Source: Syntrophomonas sp. UBA5314 (GTDB lineage Bacteria; Bacillota; Syntrophomonadia; Syntrophomonadales; Syntrophomonadaceae). Taken from it: DNA of 12,118 bases. The notes beneath the pieces were generated by a model. That model was not told the origin of the DNA and searched no databases. It worked only from the letters and a program-made list of their open reading frames with translations. The stretch is from positions 45,111 to 57,228 of the forward strand of contig DHRK01000038.1 in assembly GCA_002410325.1 (NCBI GenBank), given 5' to 3'. Below, one piece after another: positions 1 to 6,282 of this stretch; position 1 is the first letter of the stretch; each line of letters starts with the position of its first letter. The position numbers were made by a program, and so were the translations under genes.

Positions 1-88
1 AATATACCGAATGTTGTACTGGTTTGGCGGCTTGGTTTTTTAATTCAATGCGTCTCCGGTTGATAACAAGCGAGCATTTACATACCAT
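1..88. other. Short non-coding end downstream of cooC
   Basis: Read on the minus strand this is the 88 bases after the cooC stop. I see no clear GC hairpin followed by a T tract on that strand, so the operon may continue beyond the window edge or end there by another route. No gene is supported here. Confidence 0.5.
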
Positions 89-853
89 TTATGGTTTTTC
101 CGAATGCAGGATTTTTTCTATGATTTGTTCCAGCGTTCCGGCCACGGCGGCAAAACTGCGGTCCATGACCCCGGTGCGGGATTCCTCCAGCAGCGAGGTA
201 TTAAAGGGCATGCAGCCCAGGAGATTCTCCCCGCCCAGGGCCTGGACCAGGTATTCCCGGTCGTTTTCATCCCTGACTTTGTTCCCTATATAGCCGATGC
301 GCCGGACGCCGATATCCTGGCTCAATTCTTTGACCGTGCGGGCCGTATTCAGGCTGACCCGGCTGGGCTCGGTCACAATGAGCATCCAGTCCACCCCCCG
401 GGCGGTTCCCCGGGTCAGGTGCTCGATGCCCGCCCCCATATCCATGACCACGTATTCTTCCTGCTGCACCACCAGCACGGTCATGAGCGCGTTTAATACG
501 CTGTTCTCCCGGCAGTAGCAAGAAGACCCCCCTTTTTTCACGGCTCCCATCTTCAAAAAACGCAGCTGGCCGGAAACCAGGGTAAAATCGCGTATAATAT
601 CTTCAACTTCCGGGTTCATGGTAAAAAAACCGGTGCTGCCGCCCACCTTTTCAGCGATCAGGTCGCGCATCTCCACAATGGGCTTCAGCCTGGCGATGGT
701 TTCTTCCGAAAAACCCAGTAGGGTGCCCAGGCTGAGATCAGGGTCGGCATCCACGGCAAACACGGGAAAACCCTTATCTAGAAGAATCCGAATCAAACCG
801 GCGGCCAGGGTGGTTTTTCCCACGCCCCCTTTGCCGGAAACCGCTATCTTCAA
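89..853 (-). CDS. cooC: CooC, CO dehydrogenase nickel-insertion ATPase
   Basis: A 254-aa MinD/ParA-type (SIMIBI) ATPase that, by family knowledge, couples ATP hydrolysis to Ni delivery into the C-cluster of CooS in the cytoplasm. Seen in the sequence: a deviant Walker A, SGKGGVGKTT, at residues 6-15 with the signature Lys8; a switch-I-like DADPDLSL at 35-42; the CXC pair Cys112 and Cys114 in SSCYCRE, which in characterised CooC forms the metal site at the dimer interface; and a Walker B-like VVMDMGAG at 135-142. The start is TTG (no ATG fits), preceded by AGAGGTG at a spacing of about 5 nt. It begins 29 nt after the cooS stop, so it is the last visible gene of the cooF-cooS-cooC operon. Length is normal for the family and nothing looks broken. 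A generic nickel-chaperone ATPase is the only alternative, and the neighbourhood argues against it. Confidence 0.95.
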   Translation of the reverse strand: MKIAVSGKGGVGKTTLAAGLIRILLDKGFPVFAVDADPDLSLGTLLGFSEETIARLKPIVEMRDLIAEKVGGSTGFFTMNPEVEDIIRDFTLVSGQLRFLKMGAVKKGGSSCYCRENSVLNALMTVLVVQQEEYVVMDMGAGIEHLTRGTARGVDWMLIVTEPSRVSLNTARTVKELSQDIGVRRIGYIGNKVRDENDREYLVQALGGENLLGCMPFNTSLLEESRTGVMDRSFAAVAGTLEQIIEKILHSEKP

Positions 854-882
854 AGAAACACCTCTTTCTTTAAACCGGTTGT

Positions 883-2742
883 TCAGGCCAGTCCCAGAGC
901 CTGGCGTTTAGCTTCTACATGCTTGATGATGAGGTCGCCGGCTGCTTCCGGATTCTCTTCCACCGCAAAAGCGGCTCCCACTACCCCATTGGCCCCTTCG
1001 GTAAGGAGCGCGGCCAGATTTGGGCTGCCCAGTACCGGGGGTACGGTTCCCAATACCGTAAAAATACCGCTGCCCACGGCATAAGCGCCAATCGATACGG
1101 CTTTCTCCGACATCCATTCCGGAGCCGCAGCCGCCAGGGGAAGATCGGATATATCCACGGACAGAGCGTTGGCTAAAGCGCTGGCCACCACCAGAATGCG
1201 GCTGATGTCCACGCAGGAACCCATATGCAGTACCGGGGGAATGCCCAGGGCTTCGCACACCGGGCGCAGCCCGGGTCCGGCCAGGGCAGCCGCTTCCGGC
1301 CGTAAAAGCCCGGCTTTGGCACAGGCGATGCCCGCGCAGCCAGTTTCCACAACCAGAATGTTATTCGCTATCAATTTTTTAGTCAGGGTGACATGGCCGT
1401 TGTCGTGCTGGATCTTGGGGTTGTTGCAGCCCACAATCCCGACGATGCCGCGAATGGCGCCGTCCTTGACCGCGCCCAGGAGAGGGTCCAGGGTCCCGCC
1501 CAGGGCGGCAATGATGGCTTCGGCGCTGAATCCGGCCATATACTCCATGGTTTCCGCGGGTATCTGCACCTTTTCCGGGCGGCGGCGCGGGTAGTTGTCA
1601 ATCGCCAGGCTGATAATATTGCGTGCCGTCTGCAGGGCGTGGTGCTCGTCAAAAGGCACATACTCACTTCCGGCGATGCGGGCTTTGGGGGAGGTGGTCA
1701 CCAGTTTGGTGTGGTAGCAGGCCGCGACCTGGCTTAAAGAAGGCATGATGCATTGCACATCCACCACCATCGCTTCCACCGCCCCGGTAATCAGGGCCAG
1801 TTCCTGCTGCAGGAAGTTGCCGGCCACGGGCACCCCGTGCCGCATGAGAATTTCATTTCCGGTACAGCACATGCCGCAGATATTGATGCCCTGGGCGCCG
1901 GCCGCTCGGGCTTTTTCCAAAAGCTCCGGGTCCCGGGCGGCATATACGATAATATCCGATAAAGTAGGTTCATGGCCGTGCACTACGATATTCACCTGGT
2001 CTTCTTTAAGCACGCCCAGGTTGGACATCCCTTTGATCGGCTGCGGGGTTCCGAAGAGAATGTCGGAAAACTCGGTGGCCCACATGGAGCCGCCCCAGCC
2101 GTCGCTCAGGGAAGTGCGCAAACCGTGCAGGATCAGGCTGACATAATCGGCGTCCACCCCCATGTGGGTGCGGTGCAGGGATTCCACCACCTCGCGGTCG
2201 ATGCCCCGGGGATTGATCCCCAGTTTGGCCCATACATCCTGCCTTTTTTGCGGAGCCCGCTGCAGAAAGGCCAGGGTGTTTTTCCGGCAGCCGAACTCAT
2301 CCAGGGCCATACCGGCCAAATCCCCGGCTACATCTTCCGGGCCGCGCCCCTCCCAGGGTATGCCCAGCTCGGAAGCCAGCGCCTGCAATTTGTTCTGGTC
2401 TTTAATCTGATAATCGGAAGCGCCTCCCTGGGCCACGGCATAAAGGGTTTCCACGATATCCCGGCCGTGGTCGGAATGGGCCGAAGCCCCGGCCGCAATC
2501 ATGCGCAGGAGATTACGGGCGGCAATGGTGTCGGCATTGGCGCCGCATACTCCTGTCTGCGGCTCCCCGCCGAAGGGGTCTATCCGGCAGGGTCCCATAT
2601 TACAGTTGCGGCAACAGATACCGAGCAGGCCAAACCCGCACTGGGGCTGCTGCTGATCGAACCTTTGCCAGGCGGTGTCTATATTCTCGGCTGCTGCCTT
2701 GTTGAGCATCTTTATGCTGGCCAGATCGATACTTTTTTCCAT
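883..2742 (-). CDS. cooS: CooS, anaerobic Ni-Fe-S carbon monoxide dehydrogenase catalytic subunit
   Basis: Homodimeric cytoplasmic enzyme interconverting CO + H2O and CO2 + 2e- + 2H+. Numbering here is from the ATG at 2742, giving 619 aa. Cys35 and Cys43 match the intersubunit D-cluster ligands. Cys44, Cys47, Cys52 and Cys66 match the B-cluster. C-cluster motifs are all present: VHGHEP (about 254-259), CGMCCTGNE (about 289-297), DVQC (Cys331), GCNNP (Cys439), TGCAG (Cys469) and GSCVDIS (Cys510). The acid-base pair also appears conserved (AHSDHGRD near 88-95 and EKAVSIGAYAVGSG near 546-559). A TTG seven codons upstream is in frame, but the ATG has a better site (AAGGGGG about 7 nt ahead). The gene lies 26 nt after cooF and 29 nt before cooC. 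No acsB or other acetyl-CoA synthase gene is present, so this is the monofunctional CooS class, not the AcsA of a CODH/ACS complex. Length and motifs suggest an active enzyme. Confidence 0.97.
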   Translation of the reverse strand: MEKSIDLASIKMLNKAAAENIDTAWQRFDQQQPQCGFGLLGICCRNCNMGPCRIDPFGGEPQTGVCGANADTIAARNLLRMIAAGASAHSDHGRDIVETLYAVAQGGASDYQIKDQNKLQALASELGIPWEGRGPEDVAGDLAGMALDEFGCRKNTLAFLQRAPQKRQDVWAKLGINPRGIDREVVESLHRTHMGVDADYVSLILHGLRTSLSDGWGGSMWATEFSDILFGTPQPIKGMSNLGVLKEDQVNIVVHGHEPTLSDIIVYAARDPELLEKARAAGAQGINICGMCCTGNEILMRHGVPVAGNFLQQELALITGAVEAMVVDVQCIMPSLSQVAACYHTKLVTTSPKARIAGSEYVPFDEHHALQTARNIISLAIDNYPRRRPEKVQIPAETMEYMAGFSAEAIIAALGGTLDPLLGAVKDGAIRGIVGIVGCNNPKIQHDNGHVTLTKKLIANNILVVETGCAGIACAKAGLLRPEAAALAGPGLRPVCEALGIPPVLHMGSCVDISRILVVASALANALSVDISDLPLAAAAPEWMSEKAVSIGAYAVGSGIFTVLGTVPPVLGSPNLAALLTEGANGVVGAAFAVEENPEAAGDLIIKHVEAKRQALGLA

Positions 2743-2768
2743 ACCATTTCCCCCTTTTTGCAATCGGT

Positions 2769-3278
2769 CTAAACAGCTGATCCCTGGGTAAGCAATTGCT
2801 GCGCTACCGCCTGACGTTTCCCCTGCATAAGCGCCTCGGAATCAACATAGAGCAAGGCCCGGGTTGGGCAGGCGCCTACACAGGCCGGAATTTCCCGGTC
2901 GGGACAGCCGTCGCATTTGACGGTCTTCTTGCTTTCCAGATAACGGGATATAACGCCGAAGGGACAGGCCAGCTGACACATACCGCATCCTATACAGCGC
3001 TCATCGGCCTGCATAACCTTCCCTGACGCGAGATCCTTGGATAAGGCATGCGTGGGGCAGACCCGGGCGCAGAGCGGCTCTTCGCAATGGCGGCAGTTAA
3101 TGATAAAATTGCGTCCCTGCCAATAGTCAGCGTAAATGCGCTTTCTTGGAGTCTGGCTTTCACCCAGAGATGCAAAGAGGCTTCCACTGCGTGAATGGGC
3201 TACCGCACAGGCCAGTTCACAGGACTTACACCCCAGACAGCGCTCCTGCCTGACAAATACCTCCTTCAAAACAACCAC
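2769..3278 (-). CDS. cooF: CooF, four-[4Fe-4S] ferredoxin-like electron-transfer protein
   Basis: A 169-aa HycB/CooF-type protein that carries electrons between CooS and a partner oxidoreductase. Sixteen cysteines fall into four quartets: 14, 17, 20, 24; 62, 65, 70, 74; 95, 98, 101, 105; and 122, 125, 133, 137. This fits four cubane clusters. No membrane segment or signal peptide is seen, so it is cytoplasmic. Two starts are possible: GTG at 3278, with AGAGGAG about 12 nt upstream, or TTG at 3269, close behind a GGGGGTGG stretch. The GTG is used here and the conserved region EVFVRQERCLGCKSC follows either. The gene is first in the operon, directly before cooS. The natural partner in CO-oxidising hydrogenogens is an energy-converting hydrogenase, but none is in this window, so the electron acceptor is unknown. 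Confidence 0.93.
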   Translation of the reverse strand: MVVLKEVFVRQERCLGCKSCELACAVAHSRSGSLFASLGESQTPRKRIYADYWQGRNFIINCRHCEEPLCARVCPTHALSKDLASGKVMQADERCIGCGMCQLACPFGVISRYLESKKTVKCDGCPDREIPACVGACPTRALLYVDSEALMQGKRQAVAQQLLTQGSAV

Positions 3279-3345
3279 CCCCTGTTTGATCTCCTCTTCC
3301 TAAACAGCCGAGTCACAACCGATTTTTAAGACGTTCCATATTTGC

Positions 3346-3443
3346 AAAAAATAAAAGGATTACGCACCTAAAATACACTGTCAACCATTGCCCCATCGCA
3401 TTTCAGGGCATTGTTTACAGTGTCTATACTAGCGTAATCCTTT
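3346..3443 (-). terminator. Large stem-loop with T-rich tail between cooA and cooF
   Basis: Read on the minus strand, a perfect 12-bp basal stem (AAAGGATTACGC at 3443-3432, pairing with 3365-3354) runs straight into a tail TTTTATTTTTT (3356-3346). Inside it, after an 8x9 internal loop, an ACACTGT/ACAGTGT stem (3423-3417 with 3381-3375) continues as an imperfect helix to GGGCA/TGCCC (3406-3410 with 3389-3393) around a 12-nt loop. Shape and tail orientation suit an intrinsic terminator for transcripts from cooA. The T-rich tail is on the minus strand only. It could instead be a small mobile inverted-repeat element. Confidence 0.55.
3423..3428 (-). promoter_or_regulatory. Candidate -10 box of the cooFSC promoter
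   Basis: The minus strand reads TATAGA here, matching four of six bases of TATAAT. There is no good -35 box, as expected for a promoter that depends on a class II activator. If this is the -10, transcription starts near 3416-3417 and the dyad at 3453-3468 is centred about 44 bases upstream. This is close to the -43.5 known for CooA at the Rhodospirillum cooF promoter. The assignment is inferred from spacing, not proven. Confidence 0.4.
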
Positions 3444-3452
3444 GATTAAAAC

Positions 3453-3468
3453 CGTCATGTATCCGACG
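3453..3468. promoter_or_regulatory. Candidate CooA operator
   Basis: The plus strand reads CGTCA-N6-CGACG, a 16-bp dyad with five-base half-sites and a six-base spacer. The Rhodospirillum CooA sites are of the TGTCA-N6-CGACA kind, so this differs only at the outermost base of each half, and symmetrically. It lies between cooA and cooF on the upstream side of the proposed -10 box. The match is by eye. No score or genome-wide background was computed. Confidence 0.45.
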
Positions 3469-3515
3469 AATTCATACAGCAATATAAAAACTTTTCTGTT
3501 AAAATTTTCACTAAC

Positions 3516-4181
3516 TCAATAACATGAAGCGATTTTCTTGAGATGCTGTATATTTTTTATTAAGACTACCCGGCGGCTTATTTTAACTAAAACACCTGAC
3601 TTATACAGATCATTCAGCAAAATGGAAATGGTTTGTCTCGATGTACCAACCAGCATGGCAATCTGTTCATTATTCAAGCCCAGTTCTATGATAATGCCTT
3701 CATCGGTATTTTCACCTTTATCTTCAGCCATTTGAACCAATAATTCCGCCAATCTTTGATGGACTTCCTTAAAGGCAAATCCGTTGATGATGGTAAACGA
3801 ATTTTTGAGTATATCTCCCAATACCTTAATAGCGGTTAAGGTAAAGGTAGGATACTGCTCCATAATTCTAGTGAATTTTTCTATGCCGCATACCAAAAGT
3901 TCACAATCTTCAACGGCTTCAGTATAAGCCCTGGTATGGGTACTGTATAGATCTCCTTCTTCCAGGATGGACAAGGTAAATTCCTTATCGTAAAAAGCCA
4001 GGTAGACCCTGACCTTCCCTTTTTTAACGATAAACATCAGATTCTCCTCCGCATTGGGAGGATATATGATGTCCTTTTTTTTAACTCTTTTTTCCCGAAA
4101 GTTTCGCATGATATGTGCATAGTCAGGTGAGTTTAAAATGCTTAAAAGATCGGAATTCGTTAATTTCATCCTGCCTACCAT
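3516..4181 (-). CDS. cooA: CooA-type CO-sensing CRP/FNR-family transcription activator
   Basis: A 221-aa haem-dependent regulator. The N-terminal effector domain (about 1-125) is followed by the dimerisation C-helix (about 113-140) and a winged-helix DNA-binding domain, with the recognition helix around SRQTISILLNDL (181-192). From memory it aligns without gaps through the N-terminal domain with Carboxydothermus CooA: shared stretches include RLT/KLT near residue 5-8, KEFTL at 66-70 and THTRA at 81-85. His82 matches the redox-stable haem ligand. The residue matching the ferric-haem ligand Cys80 is Ser80 (codon AGT at 3944-3942). The start at MVGRMKLT aligns with the Carboxydothermus N-terminus, which matters because the free N-terminal amine is a haem ligand. 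GAGGAGGG lies about 8 nt upstream of the ATG. It probably activates cooFSC, 237 nt downstream. The gene is visibly more AT-rich than cooS and cooC. Confidence 0.88.
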   Translation of the reverse strand: MVGRMKLTNSDLLSILNSPDYAHIMRNFREKRVKKKDIIYPPNAEENLMFIVKKGKVRVYLAFYDKEFTLSILEEGDLYSTHTRAYTEAVEDCELLVCGIEKFTRIMEQYPTFTLTAIKVLGDILKNSFTIINGFAFKEVHQRLAELLVQMAEDKGENTDEGIIIELGLNNEQIAMLVGTSRQTISILLNDLYKSGVLVKISRRVVLIKNIQHLKKIASCY

Positions 4182-4216
4182 AAATACACCCTCCTCTTGG
4201 GTTCTAACAAATCATA

Positions 4217-4243
4217 ATTATAATCATTCTAATGCTCTGTAAA
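4217..4243 (-). promoter_or_regulatory. Candidate cooA promoter
   Basis: On the minus strand TTTACA (4243-4238) is followed, after 15 nt, by TATAAT (4222-4217), a perfect -10 but with short spacing. A second reading uses TAATTA two bases further on with 17 nt. About 35 nt remain to the cooA ATG, including its ribosome binding site. The -35 is one arm of the dyad at 4238-4265. Confidence 0.45.
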
Positions 4244-4265
4244 TAAAATCGCGAGCCTGTTTACA
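4238..4265. repeat. 28-bp three-part dyad at the cooA -35 region
   Basis: TGTAAA (4238-4243) and TTTACA (4260-4265) form inverted arms. The palindrome TCGCGA (4249-4254) sits exactly at the centre, with five bases on each side. Both parts share the axis at 4251.5. One arm is the proposed cooA -35, so bound protein there would block or alter cooA transcription. The binding protein is unknown, and the pattern is not the CooA site type. Confidence 0.4.
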
Positions 4266-4285
4266 ATAATAAAATAACCCACAAC

Positions 4286-4308
4286 GAAAAAGACCCCCAA
4301 TAGGCGGT
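4286..4308 (-). terminator. Weak candidate terminator after the SEDS gene
   Basis: On the minus strand ACCGCC and GGGGGT (4308-4303 and 4298-4293) can pair five of six positions around a four-base loop, followed by CTTTTTC (4292-4286). The stem is short and contains a mismatch. It lies about 60 nt after the stop at 4370, ahead of the cooA promoter. Confidence 0.3.
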
Positions 4309-4369
4309 TGTATGGCACAGAAATCACGGAAGCAAAAGAAGCATTTATGTGCGTCCTGCAGCTGGGGCT

Positions 4370-5800
4370 TCATTCCATTGCTTTTGGACGGATCAGGTCA
4401 ATAATAATCCGGCCGTTATCGTATCGAATAAAGGAGTTATGTCTACCCGCCACAGTTTCGGCTTTATCTCTCACCAAATCGCCGGTGCGGAATACCGAAA
4501 GCAGAAGTCCGATAAGAAACGCATTCGTAACCAGAGCCATTTTTCCATAAGATATAAGCGGCAGTGACAGCGGAGAAAACAGTAAGATACCCAGGTTGGA
4601 AACAATGTATACGATCAATTGCACGCCGAAGGTTGAAATAATGGCCGTGGAAGTCAAGAAGCCGAGGACACTTTTCTGCTTGATGCAAAGCATAACCGCT
4701 CGAATAATAAAGGCCGTAAAGAGCGCCATGATGAGCAAAAACGTTATCCATCCGAATTCGTAAGTCAAATAGGTCAACAAATAATCCGTATTGATTTCAG
4801 GCAAAATGCGAGCGGCTAAAAGGTTGGAAGCGTTTACCGAAACCCCATAATCATTCAGGGGCATACCGCTGCCGATAAACTGCGAGTGGGACAAAATGCG
4901 TTGTATGGTAGTTCCTATATATCCCATCCCGTCAGGATCAAGGGAGGGATTGAATGCGACTCGCAGCCTCTCCGCCCTATATCCTACACCCATGATCATG
5001 AAAAAAAGTATCGCCAAAACAGCGGCGGTCGAGCCATATAGGATGAACATAGCCGATAGTTTTTTCACATTAAACCAGCCTTTAAAAACAGCGGCGGTCA
5101 ACAGAATCAGACAGGAGACACCAAGCAAGAAAAACACGGTTAAATTGGGCACAATCATGGACAAAAGGGCGGGAACCACCAAGGCCGCCCCGCAAAGAAT
5201 GAGGCCGCCATAGCCCTTGTTTCTCATGCTGTAAACCAATCCGGCAAAGGCGGTTGGAAACAGCAGCAGCGGATAAATCGCATACGATGCTGTACCGCGT
5301 ACTGTCCCGGTAAAGAAACAAAAGACAACGGTTATCACACAGAGCAGGAAAAATACGAGCTTCGGATATTTCCCAACGATAGTAAAATCGGCGAAGTAGG
5401 CAGCCAACATCGCGATGACGGCCATACCGCCCCAGGCCATCTGCTGCTCCAAGGTCCATGCTCCGTCAAGATTAGAATCTATAAAATACTGAAGCGCAGC
5501 TCCCAAAAGCAGCATAACCCCGGTCAGGGCAAACAACATCCAATCCGGTTTCGGCCTGTGAACGTAGTCCAGCTGTTCCCCTACCAGAATAGGATCTCCC
5601 ATCTCAGCAACGGCCTTATCGGTTGCCGTTTCCTCATCAAGTCCGCCTTCCAGCAGAGCACTCTTCAGGTCGCTCAGGTGGTCTTTAATTTCCTCCAATA
5701 CAACCGGCTGCGCTCTCTTCCACCGGATCTGCTGGCGTACAGTCTCTAAATACTCTGTAATCTTATCAGGCCGTTGCAAAAGTCGCACCCCCCAGGACAT
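4370..5800 (-). CDS. SEDS-family (FtsW/RodA/SpoVE) membrane protein with N-terminal permease-prefix domain
   Basis: Up to 476 aa. Residues 12-80 form a soluble helical module, ending in EMGDPILVGEQLDYVHRP, typical of the HAAS/permease-prefix domain found behind PadR genes. Some ten hydrophobic segments follow (88-440). SEDS signatures are present: R-x-AFNPSLDPDGMGY near 280-294; ILPEINTDYLLTYLTYEFGW near 332-351, where Asp339 matches the Asp of the HTDF motif needed for glycan polymerisation; and SLPLISYGKMALVTN near 412-426. SEDS proteins polymerise peptidoglycan glycan strands at the outer face of the membrane. Whether this PadR-linked type does so is unproven. The ATG at 5800 overlaps padR by 35 nt and has no good ribosome binding site. 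A TTG at 5779, about 6 nt behind GGGGGGTG, gives the more usual start MQRPDKI and is likelier. A relic of a paralogue lies at 10082-10205. Confidence 0.8.
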   Translation of the reverse strand: MSWGVRLLQRPDKITEYLETVRQQIRWKRAQPVVLEEIKDHLSDLKSALLEGGLDEETATDKAVAEMGDPILVGEQLDYVHRPKPDWMLFALTGVMLLLGAALQYFIDSNLDGAWTLEQQMAWGGMAVIAMLAAYFADFTIVGKYPKLVFFLLCVITVVFCFFTGTVRGTASYAIYPLLLFPTAFAGLVYSMRNKGYGGLILCGAALVVPALLSMIVPNLTVFFLLGVSCLILLTAAVFKGWFNVKKLSAMFILYGSTAAVLAILFFMIMGVGYRAERLRVAFNPSLDPDGMGYIGTTIQRILSHSQFIGSGMPLNDYGVSVNASNLLAARILPEINTDYLLTYLTYEFGWITFLLIMALFTAFIIRAVMLCIKQKSVLGFLTSTAIISTFGVQLIVYIVSNLGILLFSPLSLPLISYGKMALVTNAFLIGLLLSVFRTGDLVRDKAETVAGRHNSFIRYDNGRIIIDLIRPKAME

Positions 5801-6110
5801 CGTTTACGGCAGAGGAATAGACCTTCCATTCCTCTTTTTTCGCATACAAATGATGGCTGCCCTTTTTAGTGAGGCTGTAGTATTTTCGCACCTTTGCATT
5901 GTCGGCCGTCTTTTCGTAAGAAGTGACCAGTTCTTTTTGCTCCAGGTTGTGGAGCAGCGGGTATAGCGTTCCCGCTTTTAAAGCAAAAACATTATTCGAT
6001 TTTTTGCTCAGTTCTTCAATCATCTGATAACCATACATATCGGCTTCTTCAAGTAGTCTCAATATAAGCATGGTTGTGCTTCCCGTCAGCAAACTTTTAT
6101 CGATTGCCAT
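5766..6110 (-). CDS. PadR-family transcriptional repressor
   Basis: A 114-aa winged-helix repressor of the short PadR class. The N-terminal half, MAIDKSLLTGSTTMLILRLL to DMYGYQMIEELSKKS, is the standard PadR start and recognition region. GTLYPLLHNLEQKELV is the family's wing-preceding helix and wing motif, followed by YSLTKKG and a single C-terminal helix. A GTG two codons upstream is in frame, but GGAGG sits correctly (6 nt) before the ATG at 6110, so that start is used. It overlaps the downstream SEDS-prefix gene and must be co-transcribed with it. Such PadR proteins usually repress their own operon and release DNA when a ligand or stress signal appears. The dyads at 6121-6168 are the obvious target. 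Confidence 0.9.
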   Translation of the reverse strand: MAIDKSLLTGSTTMLILRLLEEADMYGYQMIEELSKKSNNVFALKAGTLYPLLHNLEQKELVTSYEKTADNAKVRKYYSLTKKGSHHLYAKKEEWKVYSSAVNDVLGGATFATA

Positions 6111-6120
6111 ATTCACCCTC

Positions 6121-6168
6121 CATATATAGATTATCTATATATTAGCATATATCGGTAATCTATATATG
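6121..6168. promoter_or_regulatory. AT-rich dyad operators, probable PadR sites
   Basis: A perfect 13-bp inverted repeat, CATATATAGATTA (6121-6133) and TAATCTATATATG (6156-6168), flanks a second dyad. The inner dyad is TATATAGAT (6123-6131) against ATCTATATA (6133-6141), with one base between. The arms lie on and just downstream of the padR promoter, where bound repressor would block RNA polymerase. Assignment to PadR is inferred from position. Confidence 0.6.
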
Positions 6169-6172
6169 TCAA
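6144..6172 (-). promoter_or_regulatory. padR operon promoter
   Basis: On the minus strand a perfect -35 TTGACA (6172-6167) is followed after 17 nt by TATGCT (6149-6144), four of six matches to the -10 consensus. The right arm of the dyad lies in the spacer and the inner dyad covers the expected start site. GGAGG and the padR ATG follow at once. Confidence 0.6.
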
Positions 6173-6282
6173 GGTGAGAAAGCAAGAGAAATCATTAAGA
6201 ATTTCTTAAGGCCGAAGATTTTTTATACCACCCATCGACAGGCTTTATTGTGTCCACAATTAGTAAATTAGGTCTTCGCCGA

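Noticed and set aside
2743..2763. A TTG start giving CooS seven extra residues.
   Set aside because: The stretch it would encode (MQKGGNG) is simply the ribosome binding site region of the better ATG at 2742.
1972..2772. A 266-codon plus-strand open frame opposite cooS.
   Set aside because: It lies wholly opposite the conserved CooS gene, has no family motifs and mirrors the GC-rich codon use of that gene.
3279..3515. A riboswitch or other named RNA in the coo leader.
   Set aside because: There is a strong hairpin, but no conserved motif of a known riboswitch class was seen; terminator plus promoter explains the structure.
6247..6260. ATTGTG/CACAAT palindrome as a Rex site or operon terminator.
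   Set aside because: It lacks the spacing of a Rex site and has only two central bases and no T tract, so neither role is supported.
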